64,000 nucleotides of DNA, from contig CP136534.1 of the NCBI GenBank assembly GCA_051016205.1, positions 1,798,001 to 1,862,000 of the forward strand, in the 5' to 3' direction. Shown one piece after another: positions 33,102-41,708 of the stretch. The notes beneath the pieces were generated by a model. That model was not told the origin of the DNA. It searched no databases and was given only the letters and a program-made list of their open reading frames with translations. Numbering within the stretch: the stretch's first letter is position 1; each line of letters begins with the position of its first letter. Position numbers and translations under genes: made by a program. This DNA comes from Acuticoccus sp051016205 (GTDB lineage Bacteria; Pseudomonadota; Alphaproteobacteria; Rhizobiales; Amorphaceae).

Positions 33102-34743
33102 AGTCCAGGATCGCCTCTGCGTCGAGCCGTCCGTCCAGCGCACCGTAGGTGGCACGAAAACGCTCGCGCAGGCGCGTTGCAATGTAAGCGTCCGACACCA
33201 CGCGCGGCAGGTTGCGCCGCATGGCCGACGCTGCGGCAAGCATGGCGAGCTGTTCGGCAAAGGCACGCGCAAGGCTTGGATCGCTGCCTGCGGCCTGGCC
33301 GAGTTCGCGCACCTCATCCACAAGGTCGGTGTGCTGGTCGCCAAGGTCAGCGCCAAGCTCGTCCAACGCCTCGCGTAGCACGTTCTCGTCCCGCTCCACC
33401 ATGGCGGCAATGTCGAGTGCGGCCTCGCTTGTGGTTCCTTCCCAACGGGCGTAGGCGATGAGATCGGCAAGAATGCGCGCGGCAGGATGCTCTGCAAGGA
33501 CAGTGTTTTCGCCGATCAGCTCGGCCGCCTCTGAGACGAAGGTGGCCGCCGTCTTGGTGGCGTAGATGCGCGCGGCGGGGGTGACGAGGCGGGCCACGGC
33601 ATGGTCGCCATCGCGCTCGAACGCCATGTCGAAGGCCGAGGCAAGGCGCATGGCAAGGGCCGTGTGGGCCGCACATTCCAGCGCCAGGTCGGACAGGACG
33701 CGCGCATGCAGAGGATCGTCGATCAACGCTTTGCCTGCACGGCGATGGTAGCGGGCATGGTGCACCGCGCGGGCCAGACCGCCGCGCATGCCGCCGGCCA
33801 TCACCACAGCCGCATCAAGCTGGGTCAATGTGCGCACATCGCGAAGCACCTGGAAGCCGCGGCCAGGGTCGCCCACCAGCGTGCCCACGGCGCCGTCGAA
33901 GCCCAGCGCCACAACCGCCTGTGAGGCAAGACCGCCGAGGGAGAGCATCCGCTCGATCCTGATGGCGTCGGCATTTTCGGGGTCGAAGCGGGGGATGGCG
34001 ACAGCGGTCGGCCCATCCTGGGTAAGGCACAATGACAGGACAATGTCGCCCATGGGCGCTGCCACCATCCACTTGCGGCCCCAAAGGCGGACGGCATCGC
34101 CCCCCAGCGTTTCGCCGCGGCAGTTGGTGGTGGCGCCGCCTGCGCCCCGCTCGCTCATGGCAAGGGTGGCAATGGCGCCTTCCTTGTCGCGCAAGGGAAT
34201 GGCGCGCCTGTCATACCGGCGGCTTGCAATCAGCGGATAGAGTTCGGCCTCAAGGTCAGGCGCATAGGCAAGGGCTGCGACGGTGGCATGGGTGGCGCTG
34301 ATGGGGGCCAGATGCCCCCGCTCGCACTGCGCGGTGAGGTAGAGCGTTGCGGCCCGCAAACGGTGCTGGCGCCTGTCTTCGCCTTCTTCCCACGCGCTTG
34401 ACGTGAGGCCCGCCGTCACACTGCGGTTCATGAGCGCATGGTAGGCGGGGTGCATGTCCACCTGGTCCAGGCGATTGCCCTCGCAATCCATGTCGCGGAA
34501 GGTGGGGGTGTTGGCGTTGGCGATCCGCGCCACTTCCTGCGCTTCGCCAGACCCCCAATAGGCGCCGAACGCCTTCAGTTCGTCTTCGGTCTCTTCGTCC
34601 AGTGTGGCGTCGAGTGCGGCGGTGAGAACAGGGTCGGAGGCATAGGTATTCAACCCGGCGAACTCAGGCGCAGGGGCGGAGAGCGTCGGCTCCATACCAG
34701 GCGATCGGCGTAGGCCGACGCGGCGGGCGCGCGTTTCCTCCAT
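33082..34743 (-). CDS. Acyl-CoA dehydrogenase family protein, AidB-like
   Basis: A 553-residue flavoprotein of the AidB branch. Motifs are FRDMDCEGNRLDQVDMHPAY, HLAPISATHATVAALAYAP, AMSERGAGGATTNCRGETLG (flavin-binding, with MTE-type loop), GRKWMVAAPMGDIVLSLC and the conserved Arg-rich helix region ARAVHHARYHRRAGKALID. AidB-type proteins protect DNA during alkylation stress in other bacteria; here that role is inferred. The ATG at 34743 is chosen over a GTG at 34767. It is divergent from plsY and convergent with ruvX, with a 20-bp overlap. Confidence 0.88.
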   Translation of the reverse strand: MEETRARRVGLRRSPGMEPTLSAPAPEFAGLNTYASDPVLTAALDATLDEETEDELKAFGAYWGSGEAQEVARIANANTPTFRDMDCEGNRLDQVDMHPAYHALMNRSVTAGLTSSAWEEGEDRRQHRLRAATLYLTAQCERGHLAPISATHATVAALAYAPDLEAELYPLIASRRYDRRAIPLRDKEGAIATLAMSERGAGGATTNCRGETLGGDAVRLWGRKWMVAAPMGDIVLSLCLTQDGPTAVAIPRFDPENADAIRIERMLSLGGLASQAVVALGFDGAVGTLVGDPGRGFQVLRDVRTLTQLDAAVVMAGGMRGGLARAVHHARYHRRAGKALIDDPLHARVLSDLALECAAHTALAMRLASAFDMAFERDGDHAVARLVTPAARIYATKTAATFVSEAAELIGENTVLAEHPAARILADLIAYARWEGTTSEAALDIAAMVERDENVLREALDELGADLGDQHTDLVDEVRELGQAAGSDPSLARAFAEQLAMLAAASAMRRNLPRVVSDAYIATRLRERFRATYGALDGRLDAEAILDFIVPED

Positions 34744-34857
34744 GGTCTTGTGCACCGAAGCCTCCACAAACGGTGCTCGCTCTGGTGCGAGCGTAGCGTG
34801 TCAAGGTGTACTCGTCATAAGTGCTAACCGCAACGGGCGCTTGCGACTTCCGGTCAA

Positions 34858-34886
34858 TTGCGTCACCAATCGCGGCAGTGACGCAA
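34858..34886. promoter_or_regulatory. Inverted repeat just upstream of plsY
   Basis: TTGCGTCAC and GTGACGCAA are exact 9-bp arms separated by 11 bases, ending 14 bp before the plsY start. The spacing suits a dimeric regulator binding one DNA face, or an mRNA hairpin near the ribosome-binding site. The regulator is unknown. Confidence 0.5.
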
Positions 34887-34900
34887 CGCTTGGACGCTGA

Positions 34901-35518
34901 ATGCCAGATCCGATTAGCTGGGCGGCCGTGTGGCCCTATTACCTCGTTATGCTGGTGGTGGCCTATCTGGTCGGCTCGATTCCCTTTGGATTACTTCTGA
35001 CCCGGCTCGCCGGTCTTGGTGATGTGCGCAACATCGGCTCAGGCAATATCGGTGCCACGAATGTGCTCAGAACCGGTCGCAAAGACCTTGCCGCCGCCAC
35101 CCTGGCGCTCGACGCCCTCAAAGGCGGAGCCATGGTGGCGCTTGGCAATACCATCGGCGGGCCTGACTTTGCCGTCACCGCTGCGTTGGGTGCGTTCCTC
35201 GGCCATCTCTTCCCGGTCTGGCTGAAGTTCAAAGGGGGCAAGGGCGTTGCCACTTTCCTCGGCTGTCTCATTGCCGCATCCTTCCAGGCGGCGCTGATTT
35301 TCGCGGGCATCTGGCTCGCGGTGGCGTTCTTGACGCGCTATTCTTCCCTTGCTGCGCTTCTGGCCAGTCTTTCCGTGCCGATCGTTCTCATTTTCCTCAA
35401 TCAATTCCAGTTTGCCGAGGTGTTTGCGGTGATGACCCTTTTGTTGTGGCTGAAACACCACGCCAACATCCGGCGGCTCCTGACGGGACGCGAAAGCCGA
35501 ATCGGCAAATCGTCCTGA
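34901..35518 (+). CDS. plsY: Glycerol-3-phosphate acyltransferase PlsY
   Basis: A 205-residue multi-spanning inner-membrane enzyme that moves an acyl group from acyl-phosphate to glycerol-3-phosphate, making lysophosphatidic acid. Signature motifs: YLVGSIPFGLLLTRLAG, RNIGSGNIGATNVLRTG (with the conserved Ser-Gly-Asn-Gly-Ala-Thr-Asn), GHLFPVWLKFKGGKGVATF and a C-terminal KHHANIRRLLTGRESRIG. The dprA start lies 9 bp after its stop, a pairing common in alphaproteobacteria. Confidence 0.96.
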   Translation: MPDPISWAAVWPYYLVMLVVAYLVGSIPFGLLLTRLAGLGDVRNIGSGNIGATNVLRTGRKDLAAATLALDALKGGAMVALGNTIGGPDFAVTAALGAFLGHLFPVWLKFKGGKGVATFLGCLIAASFQAALIFAGIWLAVAFLTRYSSLAALLASLSVPIVLIFLNQFQFAEVFAVMTLLLWLKHHANIRRLLTGRESRIGKSS

Positions 35519-35526
35519 GCGCGGCC

Positions 35527-36627
35527 ATGCTGCGCGGTCCCGCAGACGATGAGGTTGTGGATTGGCTGCGGCTGATTCGCTCCCACAATGTGGGCCCTGC
35601 CACCTTCCTGTCGCTGCTGTCGCGGTTCGGCGATGCCAAGGAGGCCCTAGCCGCCCTGCCAGCGCTCACCCAGAAGGTGGGCGGCAGGGCGCCGATTGCC
35701 ATTGCAAGCCGTGACTCGGTGCTGCGGGAGATGGACCGCGCCGCCCGCATGGGGGCCCACCACGTCTTCCTCGGCACGCCTGACTATCCGCCCCGCCTTG
35801 CCGCCATCCACGCGCCGCCGCCCGTCGTCATGGTGCGGGGCGATGCACGGTTGATGTCGCGAAGAGCCATCGGCGTTGTGGGCGCGCGCAAGGCTTCTGC
35901 GGCAGGCAAGACCATGGCCCACCGCCTGTCAGAGGCATTTGGCGAGGCAGGCTTTGTCGTCGTCTCAGGCCTTGCTCTGGGGATCGATGGGGCCGCCCAC
36001 AGCGCAGCCATTGAGACAGGCACCATCGCCGTGGTGGCAGGGGGCGTCGACAGGCCGACGCCAGACGCTCACCTCGACCTTGCCGACGAGATTGCCGGCA
36101 AGGGCGCCCTCATCTCCGAAATGCCGTTGGGGCTGAACCCCGCCGCCCGGGACTTTCCCCGCCGCAACCGCTTGATTGCAGGGCTGGTGGAAGCGGTGGT
36201 CGTGGTGGAGGCGGCCGCCCGCTCAGGCTCCCTCCACACCGCCCGCTATGCGCTGGATGAAAACCGCGAGGTCTTCGCCGTTCCAGGCTCGCCCCTCGAC
36301 CCGCGCGCGGCAGGCTGCCTCTCCCTATTGCGGGACGGTGCGCACCTTGCCGTCAGCGCTGAGGACGTGCTGGCCGTGGTGGACGGTGCCCCGCACGCCC
36401 CGGCCCTACCCGGCTTGGCGGAGGAGGAGGCCCCGTTCCACGTCTCCGTCGATGATGCCAACACGCGGGTTCTGGACGCACTCTCCCTGGTGCCGGTTTC
36501 GGTGGATGACGTTGTGCACGCAACGGGCCTTTCCGCAGGGGTGGTGATGGCAAGCCTGGTGGAGCTCGACCTTGCCGGCCTGGTTGAGCACGAGGAAGAC
36601 GGCTCGGTCCGCACGGCCCTTTCCTGA
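35527..36627 (+). CDS. dprA: DNA-processing protein DprA
   Basis: A 366-residue protein that loads RecA on incoming single-stranded DNA during transformation. An N-terminal SAM-like region (WLRLIRSHNVGPATFLSLLS) precedes the Rossmann-fold DprA core: IGVVGARKASAAGKTMA, VVSGLALGIDGAAHSAAI, GKGALISEMPLG, FPRRNRLIAGLVEAVVVVEA and ARSGSLHTARYALDENREVF. A C-terminal winged helix (VLDALSLVPVSVDDVVHATG) follows. The ATG at 35527 is chosen for its 9-bp spacing from plsY; a GTG at 35446 would overlap plsY by 73 bp. Confidence 0.93.
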   Translation: MLRGPADDEVVDWLRLIRSHNVGPATFLSLLSRFGDAKEALAALPALTQKVGGRAPIAIASRDSVLREMDRAARMGAHHVFLGTPDYPPRLAAIHAPPPVVMVRGDARLMSRRAIGVVGARKASAAGKTMAHRLSEAFGEAGFVVVSGLALGIDGAAHSAAIETGTIAVVAGGVDRPTPDAHLDLADEIAGKGALISEMPLGLNPAARDFPRRNRLIAGLVEAVVVVEAAARSGSLHTARYALDENREVFAVPGSPLDPRAAGCLSLLRDGAHLAVSAEDVLAVVDGAPHAPALPGLAEEEAPFHVSVDDANTRVLDALSLVPVSVDDVVHATGLSAGVVMASLVELDLAGLVEHEEDGSVRTALS

Positions 36628-36734
36628 TCGCCCTTTTCTTCACGAATCACTGGCGGCTCGTGCGGCACTGTGTGGCGCACAGAACACGCGTGCGCAGGCC
36701 TCGCCACAGGTCTGTCCAGATGGTTATCCAATTG

Positions 36735-36763
36735 TTGACGCCCATGTTTACCCATGCTATCCC
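36735..36763 (+). promoter_or_regulatory. Probable mraZ (division cluster) promoter
   Basis: TTGACG (36735-36740) and TATCCC (36758-36763) are separated by 17 bp, the spacing of a housekeeping sigma factor promoter. The site lies about 80 bp before the mraZ start and is covered by MraZ-type direct repeats. The -35 box is good; the -10 match is weaker. Confidence 0.6.
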
Positions 36764-36774
36764 AAGCCATCCCG
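36741..36774 (-). promoter_or_regulatory. MraZ operator: four direct boxes with exact 10-bp phasing
   Basis: CCCA, CCCA, CCCA and CCCG begin at 36741, 36751, 36761 and 36771. On the minus strand these are TGGG, TGGG, TGGG and CGGG separated by exactly one helical turn. MraZ of other bacteria binds TGGG-type direct repeats with 5-base spacers upstream of its own gene. The boxes cover the promoter spacer, -10 and likely start region, so repression by occlusion is expected. Confidence 0.8.
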
Positions 36775-36840
36775 TATCGGAGCGGTGCGGGGATCGACGG
36801 CCGGGTGCATTTGCGCCCGCCACCCAGCGTGGGGGCTGGC

Positions 36841-37296
36841 GTGCACGGGTTCGTCTCGCACTACACCAACAAGCTTGACGCCAAGGGGCGCGTGTCCATT
36901 CCCGCGCCTTTCCGCTCCGTCTTGGCGCGTGACGGGTTCGAGGGGCTGTACTGCTTTCCCTCTCCCCACGCGGCCGCTGTGGATGCGGGGGGCAACGCGT
37001 TGCTGGAAGAAATCTCCGCGCGTCTGGGCGGGTTGGACACATTGACGGTGGATCACGACCTGATTTCCACAGCCCTTTTCGGTATGTCCGAACTCCTTAA
37101 AGTGGACGGCGAGGGGCGGGTGATGCTGTCCGACACCATCCGCGACATCACCAAAATCACCGACAGGGCCACGTTCGTGGGCCTTGGCTACAAGTTTCAG
37201 GTCTGGGAGCCTGACGCGTTCGCCGCCCACAGGGCCGAGGCGATGAAGCGCGCGTTCGGCGTTTTGGGACAGCGCCCCACCGAGGTCACGGGATGA
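36841..37296 (+). CDS. mraZ: Transcriptional regulator MraZ
   Basis: A 151-residue two-SpoVT/AbrB-domain protein that forms a ring and represses the division cluster. The first domain reads HYTNKLDAKGRVSIPAPFRS, the second MSELLKVDGEGRVMLSDTIR. The GTG at 36841 fits homologues that begin just before GFVSHYTNKLD; an ATG at 36754 would add 29 residues and lie inside the operator region. The stop overlaps rsmH as ATGA. Four phased boxes upstream are its likely target. Confidence 0.93.
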   Translation: MHGFVSHYTNKLDAKGRVSIPAPFRSVLARDGFEGLYCFPSPHAAAVDAGGNALLEEISARLGGLDTLTVDHDLISTALFGMSELLKVDGEGRVMLSDTIRDITKITDRATFVGLGYKFQVWEPDAFAAHRAEAMKRAFGVLGQRPTEVTG

Positions 37297-38270
37297 CGTG
37301 GGACAGCGCCCCACCAGGCCACATCCCCGTCATGCTGAAGGAGGTGATGACCCACCTTGCCCCGCGTGAGGGCGAGGTGATTGTCGATGGCACCTTCGGC
37401 GGCGGCAGCTATGCGCGCGCCATCTTGGAAGCGGGCGCGAACGTCATCGCCATCGACCGCGATCCCGATGCCATTGCGCGGGCCAACACGCTCGCCAAGA
37501 ACGCGCCTCGCCTGACCGTGGCTGAAGGCACATTCAGCGCCCTCGATGCGCTTGCCGAAGCGGCGGGCCACACCGCAGTGGATGGCGTGGTGCTCGACGT
37601 TGGCGTCTCCTCCTACCAGCTGGACGAGGCAGCGCGTGGCTTCTCTTTCCGCAGCGACGGGCCTCTCGACATGCGCATGGGCGGAGATGGGATCACCGCC
37701 GCCACCATCTGCAATCAGGCCGACGTCAGCGATCTGGCCCATCTCCTGCGCATATTCGGGGAGGAGCGGCGGGCAGGGGCCGTGGCGCGCGCCATCGTGG
37801 CCGCACGGCCGCTCTCCACCACATGCCAGCTGGCGGAGGTGTGTTCGGCCACCGTTGCCAAAGCAAAGGACGGCATTCACCCCGCCACACGCACGTTCCA
37901 GGCGCTCAGGATCGCCGTCAACGATGAACTGCGCGAGCTTGCCAAAGGGCTTGCTGCAGCCGAGCGTCTCCTGCGCGAAGGGGGTCGCCTCGTGGTGGTC
38001 GCCTTCCACAGCCTGGAAGACAGGATCGTCAAGCGCTTCCTGACCGAGCGCACCAAGGTCGCCTCAGGCTCGCGCCACCTTCCTGTGGCCGAAGGACCTG
38101 CGCCCTCCTTCCTGTCGCTCGCCCGCAAGGCGGTGGTGGCGGGGGAGGCTGAGGTGGCGGCAAACCCGCGCGCACGCTCGGCAAAACTAAGGGCCGCCCA
38201 GCGCACCGCCGCGCCTGCCATTGCCCTGTCCAAGACCCTTGTCCCCACTGTTCGATTGAAGGGAGTGTGA
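37293..38270 (+). CDS. rsmH: 16S rRNA (cytosine1402-N4)-methyltransferase
   Basis: A 325-residue class I SAM-dependent methyltransferase that N4-methylates C1402 in the decoding centre. HIPVMLKEVMTHL opens the protein, DGTFGGGSYARAIL is the SAM loop, VIAIDRDPDAI follows, and VVLDVGVSSYQLDEAARGFS, DGPLDMRM, HPATRTFQALRIAVNDEL and VVVAFHSLEDRIVKRFL are family signatures. It overlaps mraZ by 4 bp and ftsL by 1 bp. Confidence 0.97.
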   Translation: MTWDSAPPGHIPVMLKEVMTHLAPREGEVIVDGTFGGGSYARAILEAGANVIAIDRDPDAIARANTLAKNAPRLTVAEGTFSALDALAEAAGHTAVDGVVLDVGVSSYQLDEAARGFSFRSDGPLDMRMGGDGITAATICNQADVSDLAHLLRIFGEERRAGAVARAIVAARPLSTTCQLAEVCSATVAKAKDGIHPATRTFQALRIAVNDELRELAKGLAAAERLLREGGRLVVVAFHSLEDRIVKRFLTERTKVASGSRHLPVAEGPAPSFLSLARKAVVAGEAEVAANPRARSAKLRAAQRTAAPAIALSKTLVPTVRLKGV

Positions 38271-38608
38271 TGCGCAAACGCAAAGCCCGGCTGCGCACCT
38301 TTGTGGTTCTGGCCGCCCTTTGTGTGGCCACAGGTAGTGCGGCCACAGTCTTCATGATGAAGAAGGACGCCGAACGCGATGCACGCGCAATCGGTGAACT
38401 AAATCGAAAGATCTCTGCCGAGCAGCAAAGAATCAGCGAACTTCAGGCGGAGTGGAGTGCCCTTGATCATCCTGCGCGCCTGCAGCGCCTTGTTGAACGG
38501 CACAAGGCCTATCTGCGCCTTGAACCGATTCGGGCAGAACAAATCTCGCGTGTTGCCGAGGTGGCCTCGGCAGCGGCGCGCAAACGGGCCGAGGAGGTCG
38601 CGCAATGA
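38270..38608 (+). CDS. ftsL: Cell division protein FtsL
   Basis: A 112-residue bitopic protein of the divisome FtsQLB complex. A basic N-terminus (MRKRKARLR) is followed by one transmembrane helix (TFVVLAALCVATGSAATVF) and a coiled coil (LNRKISAEQQRISELQAEWS) ending with the typical HPARLQRLVERH. Identification rests on topology and on position between rsmH and ftsI. The start overlaps the rsmH stop as TGATG and the stop overlaps ftsI as ATGA. The codons of the coiled coil are less GC-rich than those of the neighbours. Confidence 0.92.
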   Translation: MRKRKARLRTFVVLAALCVATGSAATVFMMKKDAERDARAIGELNRKISAEQQRISELQAEWSALDHPARLQRLVERHKAYLRLEPIRAEQISRVAEVASAAARKRAEEVAQ

Positions 38609-40278
38609 GCCGTAAGGCCAACGAGAATGCTGGTGCACGGGGGCGCATCGCCATCGTCATCATTGCGTGTCTGGCCGTCTATGGGGCGATCGGCGCGCGG
38701 CTGGTGGCGCTCGGCATGGCGCCCGACACGCCGTCCAGCATCGGCCGCATCAGCCCTCAGGACGAGGCGCAGGCCGCCCGCCCCGACATCGTGGATCGCA
38801 ACGGCGAGGTCTTGGCCACGGACCTTGCCACCGCGTCCCTGTTCGCAGAGCCCCGCTCCATCACCGATGTGGACGAGGCGGTGGAGCTTCTGGCCTCCGT
38901 CATGCCAGAGATGGATGTGGCCGACCTTCGCAAGGACCTTTCGTCCGACCGCGGCTTCGTCTGGCTGAAGCGTGAGATCAGCGCCCAGCGCCGTGAGGCG
39001 ATCCACGATCTTGGCATCCCCGGCATCGACTTCCTGACAGAGACAAAGCGCTTTTATCCGGGCGGCGCGTCGGTGGGCCATATCGTCGGCCACGTGAATG
39101 TGGACAATGCGGGGATCGCAGGCATCGAGCAGGCCATCGACGGCAATGGTCTGAGAGCCCTCCAGGCCGCCGGTCTTGCCCGCAAAGGTATGTCGCTTGC
39201 CCCCGTGCGCTTGTCGCTGGACCTTCGCGTCCAACACGCTGTGCGCGATGAACTCCTTCGCTCCATGGAGCGTTACCGGGCCATCGCATCGGTGGGGATC
39301 GTGCTTGATGCGCGCACCTTCGAGGTGGTGGCGCTGTCCTCCCTGCCGGACTACGACCCCAACAACCCTGCAGAAGCGCTTGAGAAAAAGCGCATGAACC
39401 GTGCGCTGACCGGCGTGTTCGAGCTTGGATCGGTGTTCAAGACCTTCACCCTTGCCAGCGGCCTTGATGCCGGCACGGTGACGCTCGGCACCCCCATGGA
39501 TGCGCGCTATCCCCTCCAGATCGGCCGCTTCAGCATTTCCGACTTCCACGCCAAAAGGCGCTGGCTGACGGTGTCGGAGGTGTTCAAATACTCCTCCAAC
39601 ATCGGGACCGCGCGTGTGGCGCTCGGTCTTGGTGCAGACCGGCAGAAGGCCTACCTTAAAGCGCTCGGCATGTTCGACAGGATCAAGATGGAGTTGCCCA
39701 CGGCGCGCCCCATCGTCCCGCCGCGTTGGCCTAAGGTGACGGCGGCGACGGTCTCCTTCGGCCACGGCCTTGCCGTCACCCCCATGCACGCCGCCGCTGC
39801 TGCCGCTGCGGTGTTGAATGGCGGCATCTACGCTTCACCCACCTTCTATCCGCGCTCGGAGGCCGAGACGATGCAGCTTGCCAAGCGCGTCATCAGCCCA
39901 CGGGCCTCGGCGCAAATGCGTGAACTCTTCTTGCTGAACGGCAAGGAAGGCTCAGGCCGGCGCGCCCGCGTGCCAGGCTACAATGTGGGCGGTAAGACGG
40001 GAACGGCGGAAAAGGCGGTCCGCGGCGGCTACGACACCGACAAGCGGTTGAACAGCTTCCTCGCAGCCTTCCCCATCGACGATCCGCGCTACATCGTCTT
40101 GGTGGTGTTGGATGAGCCCAAGCCCGAAGAAGGGCAGACCGCGGCAACGGCAGGCCTCAACGCTGCGCCGACGGTGGCCAACATCATCAGCCGCATCGGG
40201 CCGATGCTGTCCATCCCACCACGGTTTGAGGACGACGATGCCGTCGCCCGCGCCATCACCGTTGCGTATCAAGAGTAA
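38605..40278 (+). CDS. ftsI: Peptidoglycan D,D-transpeptidase FtsI (PBP3)
   Basis: A 557-residue class B penicillin-binding protein that crosslinks septal peptidoglycan. One transmembrane anchor (IAIVIIACLAVYGAIGARLV) precedes the dimerisation domain (ARPDIVDRNGEVLATDL). The catalytic motifs are SVFK (Ser276), SSN (330-332) and KTGT (464-467). FSRFYPGG-like KRFYPGGASVGHIVGHV is also present. It overlaps ftsL by 4 bp and is followed after 5 bp by murE. Confidence 0.97.
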   Translation: MSRKANENAGARGRIAIVIIACLAVYGAIGARLVALGMAPDTPSSIGRISPQDEAQAARPDIVDRNGEVLATDLATASLFAEPRSITDVDEAVELLASVMPEMDVADLRKDLSSDRGFVWLKREISAQRREAIHDLGIPGIDFLTETKRFYPGGASVGHIVGHVNVDNAGIAGIEQAIDGNGLRALQAAGLARKGMSLAPVRLSLDLRVQHAVRDELLRSMERYRAIASVGIVLDARTFEVVALSSLPDYDPNNPAEALEKKRMNRALTGVFELGSVFKTFTLASGLDAGTVTLGTPMDARYPLQIGRFSISDFHAKRRWLTVSEVFKYSSNIGTARVALGLGADRQKAYLKALGMFDRIKMELPTARPIVPPRWPKVTAATVSFGHGLAVTPMHAAAAAAAVLNGGIYASPTFYPRSEAETMQLAKRVISPRASAQMRELFLLNGKEGSGRRARVPGYNVGGKTGTAEKAVRGGYDTDKRLNSFLAAFPIDDPRYIVLVVLDEPKPEEGQTAATAGLNAAPTVANIISRIGPMLSIPPRFEDDDAVARAITVAYQE

Positions 40279-40283
40279 AGCCA

Positions 40284-41708
40284 GTGCGGCTCGCCTCGCT
40301 CGCCCCCGATCTTGTGGAAGGGCTCGGTGATGCGGCCGACATTGAGGTGTCAGGCATCACCGCCGACAGCCGTATTGTGGCGCCGGGCATGGTGTTCGCC
40401 GCGCTGAAGGGCGAGCGCCATGACGGCGCCCATCATGCCGCGGAGGCCGTTGCAAAGGGCGCTGTCGCCATCCTCGCCGCGCCAGACGCACACATTCCCA
40501 CCGATGCCCCTGTCCTGCGCGACCCCGACCCGCGCCGCCGTCTTGCCCTGATGGCAGCTTCAATGGCAGGCCCGCAGCCCGCGGTGATGCTGGCCGTGAC
40601 GGGGACGGCAGGCAAAACGTCCGTCGCCGTCTTCACACAACAAATCCTTGCCGCCGCCGGTCACCCGTCGGTCAGCATCGGCACCCTCGGGGTGGACGGC
40701 GCAGTCTCCATTCCAGTTGGATTGACGACGCCCGACCCCGTCAAACTCCACGCCCGCCTTGCCGAAGTGAAGGCTGCCGGGGTGGACCATGTGGCGCTTG
40801 AAGCTTCAAGCCATGGGCTTGAGCAGCGCCGTCTGGACGGTGTGCGGCTAACGGCTGCCGCCTTCACCAACATCGGCCGCGATCACCTCGACTATCACAA
40901 GACGCAGGAGGCCTACCTCGCCGCCAAAATGCGCCTGTTCGACACGCTCCTGCCCGCCGGTGCCCCCACCGTGGTCGACCCGGACGCCCCAGGTGCGGAC
41001 AGCGTCCTTGCCATTGCCGAACACCCTTTGACGGTGGGCAGGAGCGGCAAGCATCTGCGCCTCATCAAGGCCGAGCCGACGCCGTATGGCGCCGACCTTG
41101 TGGTCGAGGCGGACGAAGGCATCACCGCCGTCGCGCTGCCCCTCATCGGCGCCTTCCAGGTGGGCAACGCACTCCTTGCCGCTGGGCTTGCCATGGCAGC
41201 CGGCGTTTCCGCCTCTCTGGCTCTTGAAGCGCTGGCAGACCTTAGGGGCGCGCCTGGGCGACTCGACCGCGTGGGCGGCCCGACGAGCCCGCCCGTCTTC
41301 GTGGACTATGCCCATAAGCCCGAGGCGGTGACGGCCGCCCTCGGTGCGGTGCGGCCGTCCGTCAAAGGCAGGCTCATCGTCGTCATCGGTGCCGGCGGGG
41401 ACAGGGACCCAGGCAAGCGCCCCATGATGGGAAAAGCTGCCGCGGAAGGCGCCGACATCGTCATCGTCACCGACGACAATCCGCGCACAGAAGACCCCGC
41501 CACCATCCGCGCCGCCGTCATGGAAGGCGCGCCGGGCGCTTTGGAGGTGGCTGACAGGCGCGAGGCGATCTTCGCCGCCGTTGCCATGATGGTGGAGGGG
41601 GACGCCCTCGTCATCGCTGGCAAGGGTCACGAAGAAGGCCAGATCGTCGGCGACAAGGTGCTTCCCTTCAGCGACCATTCATGCGCACGGGAGGCACTGG
41701 GCGAGTGA
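40284..41708 (+). CDS. murE: UDP-MurNAc-L-Ala-D-Glu:meso-diaminopimelate ligase
   Basis: A 474-residue Mur ligase that adds meso-diaminopimelate to the stem peptide. The ATP loop is GTAGKTS (107-113), with TTPDPVKLHARLAEV, ALEASSHGLEQRRLDG, FTNIGRDHLDYHKT and VFVDYAHKPEAV. The DNPR motif (398-401) marks specificity for meso-diaminopimelate rather than lysine. The start is GTG at 40284, 5 bp after ftsI, and the stop overlaps murF as TGATG. Confidence 0.97.
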   Translation: MRLASLAPDLVEGLGDAADIEVSGITADSRIVAPGMVFAALKGERHDGAHHAAEAVAKGAVAILAAPDAHIPTDAPVLRDPDPRRRLALMAASMAGPQPAVMLAVTGTAGKTSVAVFTQQILAAAGHPSVSIGTLGVDGAVSIPVGLTTPDPVKLHARLAEVKAAGVDHVALEASSHGLEQRRLDGVRLTAAAFTNIGRDHLDYHKTQEAYLAAKMRLFDTLLPAGAPTVVDPDAPGADSVLAIAEHPLTVGRSGKHLRLIKAEPTPYGADLVVEADEGITAVALPLIGAFQVGNALLAAGLAMAAGVSASLALEALADLRGAPGRLDRVGGPTSPPVFVDYAHKPEAVTAALGAVRPSVKGRLIVVIGAGGDRDPGKRPMMGKAAAEGADIVIVTDDNPRTEDPATIRAAVMEGAPGALEVADRREAIFAAVAMMVEGDALVIAGKGHEEGQIVGDKVLPFSDHSCAREALGE

